Shown: positions 1 through 9,653, counted from the first letter of the stretch. The stretch is 64,000 nucleotides of DNA from Flavihumibacter soli (GCF_010692725.1 NZ_JAAFZB010000089.1:78314-142313), one strand, 5' to 3'. Notes: generated by a model from the sequence alone, not told the origin. Numbers and translations: made by a program.

Positions 1-2
1 TC

Positions 3-2795
3 AACTTTTCCGTGATTGACACTTTAGAAGCTGGGATCCTGGATTCCCTCCTTGTAGAAAGGACCGGTGAGTTGAAGAGATGGCATCGTATCGCTCTCAC
101 TTTTAACGGTCCGGATCTAAGTGAAACTAGCCCTTTAAATCCTTTTCTTGACTTTCGGCTAAATGTCACATTTGAGCATAGTTCGGGAAAGAGGTATAAG
201 GTTCCCGGCTTCTTCGCAGCGAGCGGCAATACGGCAGAAACAAGTGATAGTTCGGGCAATAAATGGAGAGTTTATTTCGCACCCGATGAAACCGGCCTAT
301 GGTCATACAAGGTTTCATTCAGACAAGGTTTAAAAATCGCCGTTAGCGACAATGAGAACGAGGGGCTGCCGATCGCCCCGATTGATGCAATTACCGACTC
401 GTTTATGGTAACAGGTAGTGATAAACAAGGCGCTGACCTAAGAGCTAAGGGTTTATTAAGATATGTTGGTGATCACCATTTACAATTCGCAGAGACTGGG
501 GAATATTATATTAAAGGAGGAGCAGACTCGCCTGAGAATTTCCTGGCCTATAACGATTTTGACAATACGCCGGATAATGGTGGTCGCAGAAAAAACTGGG
601 AGCCCCACGTAGTTGATTGGAAGCCGGGAGATACTACCTGGCAAAACGGAAAAGGAAAAGGGATAATCGGAGCTGTTAACTACCTGGCGGCACAGGGTCT
701 TAATGCTTTTTCCTTTTTAACAATGAGCATCAGGGGGGACGATCAGAACGTATTTCCCTATATCAATACGTCCGATTTCACAAGGTTTGACGTTTCCAAA
801 CTTGAGCAATGGGAGATTGTGTTTGAGCACGCCCAGAAAATGGGAATGTATCTTCATTTCAAGATGCAGGAAACAGAGAATAACAATTTGCTGAATTCGG
901 GTAACCTGGGTACAGAACGTAAGTTGTATTACAGGGAGCTGATTTCACGGTTCTCGCATCACCTGGCGTTAAACTGGAATATCGGTGAAGAGAATACTCA
1001 AACAGATCAGCAAAGGAAGGATATAGCACAATATCTGTATGATCATGATCCTTACCGTCATCCTATCGTCCTGCATACTTACCCCGGTCAACAAGACAAA
1101 ATCTACACTGTGCTTCTAGGAGACTCTTCTAAATTAACGGGCGTATCAATCCAGACAGACGTTTCGAATGTATTTGCTGAGACGCGGAAATGGGTTGAGG
1201 CATCTGCAAAAACGGGTAAGAAATGGGTAGTTGCAAACGATGAGCAGGGTGGTCATACGACCGGAGTTGCTGCTGATGCTGAGTATTTGGGGAATCGGGG
1301 TACCATTGCAGATAATTCTGAGATTATTCGAAAGGATGTTTTATGGGGCAATTTAATGGCAGGCGGGGCAGGTGTCGAATATTATTTCGGTTATGAAACA
1401 GGAGAAACTGATCTTACCGCCCAGGATTTCCGGTCCAGGGCAAAAAGCTGGAAATATGTCAGTAATGCTCTCAATTTTTTTAAAACGCATACCCGATTTA
1501 ACGAATTAAATCCAATGGATAATTCCATTTCGGGATGGGTGCTTGGAATTGATGGGCAGCAGTATGTGGTTTATATGAGGAATGGAACTAATCTTAGCAT
1601 TAGCCTCCCCGCAGGAATTTATGACCTTAAATGGTATAATCCAAGGACTGGCGGGGATCTGATCGATGGAGAGGTTAGTAAAGTAGATTCGGGAAATATT
1701 TTAACAGGAATACCTCCTATGGAAATAGGCGAAGACTGGGTAGCGTTGATTAATCAGTCCGCTATCATCAATCTTAGCACTTCTACAGGCGATTCTGTTT
1801 ATATGACAACGGATTCAATAATGTTAAGTGCCGAAGTTTCGGGTGAGGCTGCAGACGCAAGAACTGTAGATTTTTACCAGGATAGTCTGAAGATCGGGAC
1901 AGACAGTATAGCTCCTTACTCATTTGTATGGAGGAATGTACAAAAAGGAGATTATATTCTCGCCGCACAAGTTTTCCGGGATTCCAGATATCTCGCCGAA
2001 TCAAATAAAATACGCATCACTGTCAACGAACCCCCATTACCAACGGGGGGTGTCGTGTTTGCGGTTAACTCGGGTGGAAGTGATTACACGGATTCAAACG
2101 GAATAATCTATCGGGCTGATACAAATTTTGTAGGGGGATCAATCTATGGGACTAAGTCTGATTTAGGAAATACTATTGACGATCCTCTCTACCAAAGCGA
2201 GCGATACGGTAACTTCAGCTATTCTGTTCCTCTTAAAAATGGTACATATGAGATAAATTTAAAGTTTGCAGAGATATATCAGCAGCAATCTGGATTAAGA
2301 GTTTTCGATATCCTTATTGAAAATCACGCCGTGATTCAGCAGCTCGACATATTTGCAGTGGCGGGATTCAACAATAGCTATGACATTGTTCGAAGAGTTC
2401 TCATTGAGGACAATAACCTAAACATCGTTTTCCGATCAGTCATTGACTATGCTAAACTTTCAGGATTTTATGTCAGAGAGATAAACGAATCGAACCCCGT
2501 GTTATCTTTTGCTTCGGAGCAAGCCCTGATGTCATCTTCAATAAACAATCATACGCCTTTATTAGTCTCCGTTTATCCCAATCCAAGCCGCGGGACATTG
2601 ACCATTAGTTCGGACGCCAGACTGCCCTACAGTATGGCAATCTATAACAGTCAGGGGGTACCAGTTTATATAGGGCAGGTACTAAATAATAACGAAAAAG
2701 TTGATCTCAGCCAATTCGGCGCAGGCACCTATGTCTTTCAATTTTGGGTGGAGGGTAGAACAATAACCCGTAAAGTTATATTACATCATGAGTAA
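3..2795 (+). CDS. Secreted glycosidase-like protein, DUF5060/malectin/T9SS (N-terminus missing)
   Basis: The frame is open through the left edge, so the N-terminus and any signal peptide lie outside. About 930 residues remain. Visible order: DUF5060 beta-sandwich (~10-105), a TIM-barrel-like glycosidase core (~140-530), a small beta-domain like the putative collagen-binding domain of collagenases (~540-590), an Ig-like domain (~600-675), a malectin domain (~690-830, FAVNSGGSDYTDSNG) and a type IX secretion sorting domain (~855-927, VYPNPSRG). Candidate catalytic acids sit in NIGEEN (nt 978-995) and NDEQG (nt 1236-1250), the usual two-glutamate layout of clan GH-A. It is probably exported by T9SS and acts on or binds polysaccharide at the cell surface; the substrate cannot be read from sequence. 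No terminator is obvious before the next gene 53 nt away. Confidence 0.85.
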   Translation, partial: NFSVIDTLEAGILDSLLVERTGELKRWHRIALTFNGPDLSETSPLNPFLDFRLNVTFEHSSGKRYKVPGFFAASGNTAETSDSSGNKWRVYFAPDETGLWSYKVSFRQGLKIAVSDNENEGLPIAPIDAITDSFMVTGSDKQGADLRAKGLLRYVGDHHLQFAETGEYYIKGGADSPENFLAYNDFDNTPDNGGRRKNWEPHVVDWKPGDTTWQNGKGKGIIGAVNYLAAQGLNAFSFLTMSIRGDDQNVFPYINTSDFTRFDVSKLEQWEIVFEHAQKMGMYLHFKMQETENNNLLNSGNLGTERKLYYRELISRFSHHLALNWNIGEENTQTDQQRKDIAQYLYDHDPYRHPIVLHTYPGQQDKIYTVLLGDSSKLTGVSIQTDVSNVFAETRKWVEASAKTGKKWVVANDEQGGHTTGVAADAEYLGNRGTIADNSEIIRKDVLWGNLMAGGAGVEYYFGYETGETDLTAQDFRSRAKSWKYVSNALNFFKTHTRFNELNPMDNSISGWVLGIDGQQYVVYMRNGTNLSISLPAGIYDLKWYNPRTGGDLIDGEVSKVDSGNILTGIPPMEIGEDWVALINQSAIINLSTSTGDSVYMTTDSIMLSAEVSGEAADARTVDFYQDSLKIGTDSIAPYSFVWRNVQKGDYILAAQVFRDSRYLAESNKIRITVNEPPLPTGGVVFAVNSGGSDYTDSNGIIYRADTNFVGGSIYGTKSDLGNTIDDPLYQSERYGNFSYSVPLKNGTYEINLKFAEIYQQQSGLRVFDILIENHAVIQQLDIFAVAGFNNSYDIVRRVLIEDNNLNIVFRSVIDYAKLSGFYVREINESNPVLSFASEQALMSSSINNHTPLLVSVYPNPSRGTLTISSDARLPYSMAIYNSQGVPVYIGQVLNNNEKVDLSQFGAGTYVFQFWVEGRTITRKVILHHE

Positions 2796-2848
2796 TTCCG
2801 CAGGTAGTGTATTTTCAAAGTAGCCCTTCATCGGAATGAAAGCATTAT

Positions 2849-4270
2849 ATGAAAATATTACTAACGGGTTCCACAGGATATATTGCTCAGAGACTTCTTC
2901 CCGAGTTACTAAATGACAAGCACCAGGTCGTTTGCGTAGTGCGTGACAAAAACCGGTTTGACCTCACCAGATTTAACAACGCGGATATTGAAGTCGTCGA
3001 AGTTGACTTTCTTAAGGCCGAAACCTTAAATAACATTCCTGACGATATTGATATAGCCTATTATCTTATCCATTCGATGAGCACACGAAGCGGTGATTTC
3101 GAAAAGATGGAAGCAAGCTCCGCTGAAAACTTCAGAGACCGGATGAATCAAACACAGGTGAAGCAGGTTATTTACCTCACGGGAATCACCAATGAGATGC
3201 ATCTATCGAAGCATCTGCAATCCAGAAAGAATGTGGAAGAGATCTTATCGGGCGGAAATTATTCTTTCACAGCTTTGCGTGCCGGCATTATAGTTGGTTC
3301 CGGCAGTGCTTCGTTTGAAATTATAAGAGACCTGGTTGAAAAACTTCCTGTTATGCTTACCCCGCGGTGGCTTAATACCAGGACACAGCCGATCGCTATA
3401 AGGGATGTCGTTTCATATCTTAAAGGAGTTATTAATCTGCCTGAAGCGATGGGGAAATGTTTTGATATCAGCAGCGGCGAGATACTTACCTACAAAGAGA
3501 TGCTGCTTGTATTTGCCAGGGCGAGAAAGCTTAAAAGGAAAATTATCGTATTGCCTGTACTCACGCCTAAGCTATCATCTTACTGGTTATATTTTATTAC
3601 TTCAACTTCCTATTCACTTGCAAGAAATCTTGTGGAAAGCATGAAGACAGAGGTCATTGGCAAACCAAATGATCTTGGCAAAATATTAAAGATTGAATCA
3701 ACCCCTTATGAGAAGGCTATTGAACTGGCTTTTGTAAAGATTGAAAATGACCAGGTACTCTCCAGCTGGAAAGATGCACTTACCAGTCAGACACTATATA
3801 AAGGAGTAACTGCACATCTGCAGGTTCCTACCGACGGTTGTTTTATTGACCGGCGGTCCTGCAGGGTGAATAATGTGGAACACTCCCTAGATAAGGTGTG
3901 GCGTATCGGAGGGAGTACTGGCTGGTATTATGGAAGATGGCTTTGGAATACCCGTGGATTCCTTGATAAAATATTTGGAGGCGTTGGATTGAGGCGTGGA
4001 AGGAGAAATTCAACTTCGATATACGCTGGTGATACCCTCGATTTCTGGAGAGTATTGGTTGCAAGCCGGGAAGATAAAAGACTTTTACTATATGCTGAGA
4101 TGAAGCTGCCAGGAGAAGCCTGGCTAGAGTTCTGTATCAACCAGGATAATGAAATGGTTCAGACAGCCACTTTCAGACCACTCGGTTTAAAGGGAAGACT
4201 TTACTGGTATTCTGTATGGCCATTTCATGGTTTCATCTTTAAGGGTATGCTTAAGAAGATATGTGCTTAA
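2849..4270 (+). CDS. Atypical SDR / NAD(P)-binding protein with C-terminal DUF2867
   Basis: 473 residues. The N-terminal ~230 residues are an atypical short-chain dehydrogenase Rossmann fold starting at the nucleotide-binding loop TGSTGYIAQR (residues 6-15), with the YxxxHS-containing stretch YYLIHSMS (~72-79) usual in this NmrA/YbjT-like group. The C-terminal ~150 residues resemble DUF2867 (WRIGGSTGWYYGRWLW onward). No signal peptide, so cytoplasmic. Such two-domain proteins are annotated as NAD-dependent epimerases or SDR oxidoreductases; the substrate is unknown. It is same-strand with the upstream glycosidase-like gene but with no sign of a functional link, and ends in a shared terminator facing speA. 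Confidence 0.8.
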   Translation: MKILLTGSTGYIAQRLLPELLNDKHQVVCVVRDKNRFDLTRFNNADIEVVEVDFLKAETLNNIPDDIDIAYYLIHSMSTRSGDFEKMEASSAENFRDRMNQTQVKQVIYLTGITNEMHLSKHLQSRKNVEEILSGGNYSFTALRAGIIVGSGSASFEIIRDLVEKLPVMLTPRWLNTRTQPIAIRDVVSYLKGVINLPEAMGKCFDISSGEILTYKEMLLVFARARKLKRKIIVLPVLTPKLSSYWLYFITSTSYSLARNLVESMKTEVIGKPNDLGKILKIESTPYEKAIELAFVKIENDQVLSSWKDALTSQTLYKGVTAHLQVPTDGCFIDRRSCRVNNVEHSLDKVWRIGGSTGWYYGRWLWNTRGFLDKIFGGVGLRRGRRNSTSIYAGDTLDFWRVLVASREDKRLLLYAEMKLPGEAWLEFCINQDNEMVQTATFRPLGLKGRLYWYSVWPFHGFIFKGMLKKICA

Positions 4271-4274
4271 ATAA

Positions 4275-4308
4275 AAAAGCTGCGACCAAACAAATGATCG
4301 CAGCTTTT
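4275..4308. terminator. Bidirectional intrinsic terminator between SDR gene and speA
   Basis: Perfect 11-bp inverted repeat AAAAGCTGCGA / TCGCAGCTTTT with a 12-nt loop. A-tract before and T-tract after let it work for the plus-strand SDR gene and the minus-strand speA, which converge here. Confidence 0.85.
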
Positions 4309-4322
4309 ACTCTAAGTGCCGT

Positions 4323-4370
4323 ATACCTAATACCTGTTACCTGACATCTGTTACCTGTTACCTGTTATTA
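4323..4370. repeat. 7-bp tandem repeat in the speA 3' untranslated region
   Basis: Consecutive heptamers ATACCTA, ATACCTG, TTACCTG, ACATCTG, TTACCTG, TTACCTG, TTATTAT fill the interval from the terminator side up to the speA stop codon (minus strand, 4371-4373). It is non-coding and lies between the stop and the shared terminator. Confidence 0.8.
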
Positions 4371-5756
4371 TCAGGTATATCCCAGGATCTTAAGAACCTG
4401 CTTACTATTTTGTTCTTCGCCGAATACTTCGAAATTGAAGGTTTCATCCCGGTTACGCCGAATAATAACGTGCTTGGGGGAAGGCAGCAGGCAATGGTGG
4501 ATACCGCCATAGCCGCTTAAAACTTCCTGGTATGCCCCGGTATGGAAAAATCCAAGGTACTGAACCTTTCGGGTCTTTGGCATAAACACGTTGTTCATGT
4601 GGGCTTCCTGGTTATAGTAGTCCTGACCGTCGCAGGTAATACCTCCCAGATTGACCCTTTCATATTCAGAATCCCAGTTATTGATGGGAGCGAGGATATA
4701 TTTTTGATTTAAGGCCCAAACATCCGGAAGGTTGGTGATAAAGGAACCATCAAGCATTAACCATTTTTCCCGGTCGTTTTGCTGTTTTCGGCCCAATACT
4801 TTGTACAGAATGCCTGAAGCCTCTGCAACGGTATATTTTCCGAATTCAGTGATGATATCTGGTTCGATAGTATCGTTTTCAGCACAGATCTCTTTGATCC
4901 GCTTAACGATCTCATTGACCATATATTCGTAATCAAAATCAAACACTAAAGAATCTTTGAATGGCATTCCGCCCCCGATATCAAGCGTATCCAGGTCCGG
5001 GTTAACTCTTTTAAATTTGCAGTAAAGGGTTACGTACTTCTCTAACTCGTTCCAATAGTATGGTGTATCAGAAATACCAGAGTTAATGAAGAAGTGGAGT
5101 AGCTTAACTTTGAAGTTAGGATTCTGAGCAATTTTGTGATTATAGAAGTCAATCACATCTTCCATCCTTATTCCCAGGCGTGAGGTGTAGAATTGAGAAT
5201 CTGGCTGCTCTTCAGCCGCGATACGGATACCAAGACTGCAGGGAATATCCAGTTCATCGTCGTAGATATTAAATTCCTCTTTATTATCCAGAACGGGAAT
5301 AATATTAGTAAAGCCATCATGAAGCATATCGATGATGTATTGCTTGTACTGGAAAGTTTTATAGCCGTTGCAGATAACCGTTATATCCTTGCTAAGTACA
5401 CCCTTTTTTTCCAGCGCATCGATCATTGGCATATCAAACGCAGACGATGTTTCCAGGTGGATATCATTACGCAAGGCCTCTTCAACGATATGCCTGAAGT
5501 GTGAACTTTTTGTGCAATAACAGTACTTATAGCTACCGCGATAATTATTCCGGATAATTGCCGATTGAAACAGTAGTTTGGCCTGCTGGATCTTTTTACT
5601 TATGATAGGAAGGTAAGTAAACCGCAGGGGTGTACCATAGGTTTCTATCATCTCCATAAGATTCAGATCATGAAAGTATAATTCATCGTCGATCACCTCA
5701 AACCCTTCCTGAGGAAATCCAACGCTTAAATCAAGAAACTCCGCGTAGCTCTGCAT
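4371..5756 (-). CDS. speA: Arginine decarboxylase, PLP fold type III (short Bacteroidota form)
   Basis: 461 residues, the usual length of the Bacteroidota arginine decarboxylase, far shorter than E. coli SpeA (~650). It converts arginine to agmatine and CO2, the first step of the agmatine route to polyamines; cytoplasmic. The alanine-racemase-like barrel is visible: the PLP lysine is most likely K83 in YKYCYCTKSS, and the phosphate-binding glycine loop is DIGGGMPF (~270). The C-terminal sheet domain carries GAYQEVLSGYGG, where substrate-contacting residues of this fold usually lie. It is divergent from the arginase-family gene at 5879, a pairing that supports an arginine substrate over ornithine or diaminopimelate. 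A TATCTTTG box lies only 17-24 nt upstream of its ATG. Confidence 0.85.
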   Translation of the reverse strand: MQSYAEFLDLSVGFPQEGFEVIDDELYFHDLNLMEMIETYGTPLRFTYLPIISKKIQQAKLLFQSAIIRNNYRGSYKYCYCTKSSHFRHIVEEALRNDIHLETSSAFDMPMIDALEKKGVLSKDITVICNGYKTFQYKQYIIDMLHDGFTNIIPVLDNKEEFNIYDDELDIPCSLGIRIAAEEQPDSQFYTSRLGIRMEDVIDFYNHKIAQNPNFKVKLLHFFINSGISDTPYYWNELEKYVTLYCKFKRVNPDLDTLDIGGGMPFKDSLVFDFDYEYMVNEIVKRIKEICAENDTIEPDIITEFGKYTVAEASGILYKVLGRKQQNDREKWLMLDGSFITNLPDVWALNQKYILAPINNWDSEYERVNLGGITCDGQDYYNQEAHMNNVFMPKTRKVQYLGFFHTGAYQEVLSGYGGIHHCLLPSPKHVIIRRNRDETFNFEVFGEEQNSKQVLKILGYT

Positions 5757-5772
5757 TTTTTTATAATTTTGC

Positions 5773-5780
5773 CAAAGATA
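5773..5780 (-). promoter_or_regulatory. Putative -7 box (TAnnTTTG) of speA
   Basis: On the minus strand this reads TATCTTTG, an exact match to the Bacteroidota -7 consensus TAnnTTTG. The speA ATG (5756) is only ~16 nt downstream, so the leader would be about 10 nt. No clear -33 TTTG is seen at the expected distance, so the call is tentative. Confidence 0.45.
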
Positions 5781-5878
5781 AATTTTTAGACATTAGAATT
5801 AAGATGTGTGGTGAGATTATAAAAAAATTACATTCAAACTTTCGTCTAATTACAAATACTATCTCCTGATCTTATTCT

Positions 5879-6826
5879 ATGCGAGAAATTAAAATTATCG
5901 AGGTTAAGTCTGAATTAGGGGCTGGTACCCGGGGCGCCAGTTTGGGTGTCGACGCAATTAAGATTGCAGCTCTCGATTTCGGAAGCCGGTATTTTAAGAA
6001 GTATAGCAGTGTCGAGGTTCCCAATGAAAATCATTTGTTGCTGGAGTCTACGGGCAGTCAGTATGCAAAGCGTATATCCGGGGTATTAACCGTTAGTGAA
6101 CGTGTGGCTGAAGAAGTGTCGAAAACACTGAGTCATAAAGAATTTCCAATTGTTCTTGCCGGAGACCATAGTTCTTCCGCAGGCACTATTTCCGGAATTA
6201 AGAAAACCTTTCCTAAATCTAAGTTAGGAGTGATCTGGATTGATGCCCACGCAGATATTCATTCTCCTTATACAACACCTTCAGGAAACCTGCACGGAAT
6301 GCCGCTGGCGATGGTTCTCGATGAGGACAATATTGAGTCAAAGGTGAATACACTTGATCAGGAAACCGTTAATTACTGGTACCAGCTTAAGAACATAGGA
6401 AATATCTCACCTAAGATCAATTATCGTGACCTGGTGTATATTTCTATCCGTGATACAGAGGCATCTGAAGATTTCCTGTTAAAGAAGAACAATGTGAAGA
6501 CATTCAGTCCTGCCGAGATCCGTAAACGGGGAGTAGAACGTGTGGCGATTGACGCGCTTCAATACCTGGATGACTGCGATCTCATCTATGTTTCATTCGA
6601 TGTAGACTCTATAGATGCGGGTATTTCCAGAGGTACGGGAACGCCGGTGGCTAATGGGATAACGGAACGGGAGGCCGGAAACCTGGTTGCCAGGCTTATG
6701 ACCAGTGATAAGGTCTGCTGCTTTGAAATAGTTGAAGTAAATCCGACTCTCGATAAGGAAAACCTGATGGCGGAAAATGCTTTTGAAATATTGGTAAGGG
6801 CAACAAATTCACTGATTAACGATTAA
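5879..6826 (+). CDS. Arginase/agmatinase-family ureohydrolase (arginase-like)
   Basis: 315 residues, one binuclear-manganese ureohydrolase domain. Metal-binding signatures are all present: AGDHSSSAG (~97), WIDAHADIHSP (~121-131) and SFDVDSID (~240). The SGNLHGMPLA loop after the second signature is typical of arginases, which read the alpha-amino acid part of arginine; agmatinases usually differ here. By motif I favour arginase (arginine to ornithine and urea). Because speA is divergent next door, agmatinase activity, giving putrescine and urea from agmatine, is the main alternative. It starts 122 nt from speA and is followed after 40 nt by argS, so the two are probably co-transcribed. Confidence 0.8.
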   Translation: MREIKIIEVKSELGAGTRGASLGVDAIKIAALDFGSRYFKKYSSVEVPNENHLLLESTGSQYAKRISGVLTVSERVAEEVSKTLSHKEFPIVLAGDHSSSAGTISGIKKTFPKSKLGVIWIDAHADIHSPYTTPSGNLHGMPLAMVLDEDNIESKVNTLDQETVNYWYQLKNIGNISPKINYRDLVYISIRDTEASEDFLLKKNNVKTFSPAEIRKRGVERVAIDALQYLDDCDLIYVSFDVDSIDAGISRGTGTPVANGITEREAGNLVARLMTSDKVCCFEIVEVNPTLDKENLMAENAFEILVRATNSLIND

Positions 6827-6866
6827 GGAATAATACCGGCCTCTCTGGAGGCTGAACATCAAATAT

Positions 6867-8642
6867 ATGACGCTGGAAAAAAAGATAATTGACCTAACGG
6901 TAAAAGCAGTAAACGAGTTATACGGTGCAAGCCTGGATCAGGCTTCAGTGACACTGCAGGAAACGCGGAAGGAATTTGAGGGACAGATTACTGTGGTTAC
7001 CTTCCCGATTGTGCGCTTCTCGAAGAAATCTCCGGAGATCACCGGTCAGGAAATAGGAGAGTATCTTCAAACTAATTTGGAAGAGATTGTCGCTTTCAAC
7101 ATAATCAAGGGCTTTCTTAATTTAACTATTTCCGACGAGTTTTGGATAACACAACTAAACCATTCGATCTGCAAAGCAGATTTCGGAAAGTTTCCATCTA
7201 ATGGAAGAAAGGTGATGGTTGAGTATTCATCGCCAAACACAAATAAGCCTTTGCATTTAGGCCATGTGCGTAATAACCTGCTTGGTTTTTCCGTGGCTGA
7301 AATCCTTCATGCTTCAGGTTATGAAGTTGTCAAAGCTAACCTGGTTAACGATCGGGGCATCCATATTTGTAAATCAATGTTGGCCTGGCAGTTGTTCGGG
7401 AACGGTGAAACTCCCGAAAGCAGCGGCCTGAAGGGCGATCACCTCGTTGGCAAATATTACGTTGTGTTTGACAAAGAGTATAAGAAGCAGATCAACGATT
7501 TAGTTTCCCAGGGAGTGACAGAAGATGAGGCGAAGAAAACCGCTCCATTGATTCGCCAGGCACAGGACATGTTGTTAAAATGGGAAGCAGGGGATCCAGA
7601 CACTATAGAGCTCTGGAAGAAAATGAACGGGTGGGTATATACAGGCTTCGATGAAACCTATAGAAAAATGGGGGTGGATTTCGATAAGTACTATTATGAA
7701 TCAGACACCTATATCCTTGGAAAGGACACTATACAGGAAGGTCTGGATAAAGGTGTATTTTTTAAAAAGCCGGATGGGTCTGTCTGGATCGATCTGACCA
7801 GCGACCGATTAGATGAGAAGCTGGTTTTAAGGGCCGATGGAACCTCAGTATATATGACCCAGGATCTGGGAACTGCTGAATTGAAGCATGACGACTTTCA
7901 AATGGATGAATCGATTTATGTAGTCGGAAATGAGCAGGATTACCATTTCAAGGTCTTATTTCTAATACTCGATAAGCTGGGAAAATCATGGGCTAAAGGA
8001 CTTCACCATCTTTCTTACGGGATGGTTGATCTTCCCTCAGGTAAAATGAAATCCCGCGAGGGAACGGTTGTTGACGCGGATGAGCTGATCGATGAGATGG
8101 TTGAAACTGCCCGTCAGCGAACGGAAGAGCTGGGTAAGGTGGAAGGTTTTTCAGCAGAATATAAGGAAGAACTATATCGGATGATAGGGCTTGGTGCACT
8201 AAAATATTTTCTTTTGAAGGTTGAACCTAAGAAACGCTTGTTATTTGATCCGCAGGAGTCAATTGATTTCCAGGGTAATACCGGGCCGTTTATTCAATAT
8301 ACACACGCCCGGATAATTTCCGTATTAAGTAAAGCTTCGTACAGCACTGCCCCGACCAATGAACAAAGAGTATCATTGACTCCATTAGAACGTGAACTGA
8401 TAGTTATTCAGAGCAAATATCCGGAAATATTGAAGGCAGCGGCAGAAGATTATAGCCCCGCGCTGATAGCGAACTATGTCTTTGAGTTGGCTAAACTGTA
8501 TAATAAGTTCTACCACGAAGAGCCGATATTGAAGGCGGAGGAGGACGTTAAGCAATTCCGACTGAAACTGTCAGCAGCAACCGCAGCGATCATAAAGAAA
8601 GGAATGGGTCTTCTGGGAATTGAAGTTCCGGACAGGATGTAA
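6867..8642 (+). CDS. argS: Arginyl-tRNA synthetase
   Basis: 591 residues, normal for class I ArgRS. Charges tRNA-Arg with arginine in the cytoplasm. The N-terminal additional domain (~1-110) is followed by the Rossmann core with the HIGH signature as KPLHLGHVRNN (~129-139), and the second signature KMKSREG (~392), the usual degenerate KMSKS of this enzyme. The all-alpha DALR anticodon-binding domain occupies ~470-591 and ends in VPDRM, the usual ArgRS C-terminus. Only 40 nt after the arginase-family gene and followed by a strong terminator, so the two share the last part of a transcript devoted to arginine. Confidence 0.97.
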   Translation: MTLEKKIIDLTVKAVNELYGASLDQASVTLQETRKEFEGQITVVTFPIVRFSKKSPEITGQEIGEYLQTNLEEIVAFNIIKGFLNLTISDEFWITQLNHSICKADFGKFPSNGRKVMVEYSSPNTNKPLHLGHVRNNLLGFSVAEILHASGYEVVKANLVNDRGIHICKSMLAWQLFGNGETPESSGLKGDHLVGKYYVVFDKEYKKQINDLVSQGVTEDEAKKTAPLIRQAQDMLLKWEAGDPDTIELWKKMNGWVYTGFDETYRKMGVDFDKYYYESDTYILGKDTIQEGLDKGVFFKKPDGSVWIDLTSDRLDEKLVLRADGTSVYMTQDLGTAELKHDDFQMDESIYVVGNEQDYHFKVLFLILDKLGKSWAKGLHHLSYGMVDLPSGKMKSREGTVVDADELIDEMVETARQRTEELGKVEGFSAEYKEELYRMIGLGALKYFLLKVEPKKRLLFDPQESIDFQGNTGPFIQYTHARIISVLSKASYSTAPTNEQRVSLTPLERELIVIQSKYPEILKAAAEDYSPALIANYVFELAKLYNKFYHEEPILKAEEDVKQFRLKLSAATAAIIKKGMGLLGIEVPDRM

Positions 8643-8653
8643 ATACCTAACGT

Positions 8654-8687
8654 TAAAAAGGCCATCTTCATAAGGATGGCCTTTTTA
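8654..8687. terminator. Bidirectional intrinsic terminator between argS and hydroxyacyl-CoA dehydrogenase
   Basis: AAAAAGGCCATC pairs with GATGGCCTTTTT across an 8-nt loop. A and T tracts on both sides serve both convergent genes. Confidence 0.9.
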
Positions 8688-8743
8688 ATTAATATGCCTT
8701 TAGACTTCGGTGATTTTCAACAAGCTTATCGGTACAAGTTCAT

Positions 8744-9631
8744 TTAAGACTGAAACTTCCTGGATACGAATAAATCTTTGCTGCCTGCTGTGTATTGATA
8801 GAAACCCTCGCCCGATTTAATACCCTTATTCCCTGCAGTCACCATGTTTACCAATAGGGGACATGGCGCGTACTTCGGATTTCCAAACCCTGTATGTAAT
8901 ACTTCAAGTATTGCGAGACAAACATCCAAACCTATGAAGTCCGCAAGTTGAAGAGGGCCCATCGGATGAGCCATACCTAGTTTCATTACGGTATCAATCT
9001 CAGTAACGCCAGCTACACCTTCATATAAGGTATAGATCGCCTCATTGATCATGGGCATCAATATTCGGTTGGCAACAAAACCTGGATAATCATTTACCTC
9101 GACCGGTGTCTTGTTAAGTTTGCGGGCAAGTTCCATGATCTCGTTGGTTACCTGGTCAGAAGTGGCATAGCCCCTTATGACTTCCACTAATTTCATTACA
9201 GGAACCGGATTCATAAAGTGCATTCCGATCACCTTATCCGGACGGCTCGTAACAGAGGCAATTTTTGTTATTGAAATGGAAGATGTATTTGAGGCTAAAA
9301 TTGTACCGGGCTTACAATCGCGGTCGAGGTCCCTAAAGATATTGAGTTTCAGGTCAATATTCTCAGTTGCGGCCTCAACCACAAGGTCTGCATTTTGAAC
9401 TCCTGCTTGAAAATCTGTCCAGGTTTTAATATTTCCGAGAGTTCTTGTTTTATCCTGTTCAGAAATTGTCCCTTTCGTTACCTGACGGTCGAGATTTTTA
9501 GAGATCGTTGACATTCCTCTGGAGAGCGCTTCTTCCGAGATGTCTACCAAATTAACCTGATATTCCAGTTGTGCGAATGTATGGGCGATCCCATTACCCA
9601 TTGTGCCGGATCCGATGACAGAAATATTCAT
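8744..9631 (-). CDS. 3-hydroxybutyryl-CoA / 3-hydroxyacyl-CoA dehydrogenase
   Basis: 295 residues, the usual length of the single-function enzyme. Oxidises (S)-3-hydroxyacyl-CoA to 3-oxoacyl-CoA with NAD+, in fatty-acid or aromatic-acid beta-oxidation, or the reverse in butyryl-CoA formation. NAD-binding loop GSGTMGNGIA (residues 7-16), catalytic histidine in GMHFMNPVPVMKLVEV (~137-152), and the C-terminal helical domain signature AHPMGPLQLADFIGLDVC. It is a stand-alone gene with no thiolase or enoyl-CoA hydratase beside it, so pathway assignment is not possible. A TATATTTG box lies just upstream of the ATG. Confidence 0.92.
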   Translation of the reverse strand: MNISVIGSGTMGNGIAHTFAQLEYQVNLVDISEEALSRGMSTISKNLDRQVTKGTISEQDKTRTLGNIKTWTDFQAGVQNADLVVEAATENIDLKLNIFRDLDRDCKPGTILASNTSSISITKIASVTSRPDKVIGMHFMNPVPVMKLVEVIRGYATSDQVTNEIMELARKLNKTPVEVNDYPGFVANRILMPMINEAIYTLYEGVAGVTEIDTVMKLGMAHPMGPLQLADFIGLDVCLAILEVLHTGFGNPKYAPCPLLVNMVTAGNKGIKSGEGFYQYTAGSKDLFVSRKFQS

Positions 9632-9645
9632 GGAGTTTTTTACTG

Positions 9646-9653
9646 CAAATATA
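9646..9653 (-). promoter_or_regulatory. Putative -7 box (TATATTTG) of the hydroxyacyl-CoA dehydrogenase gene
   Basis: Minus-strand TATATTTG matches TAnnTTTG exactly, 15-22 nt upstream of the ATG at 9631. A weak TTTAG lies about 21 nt further upstream where the -33 element would be. Confidence 0.45.
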
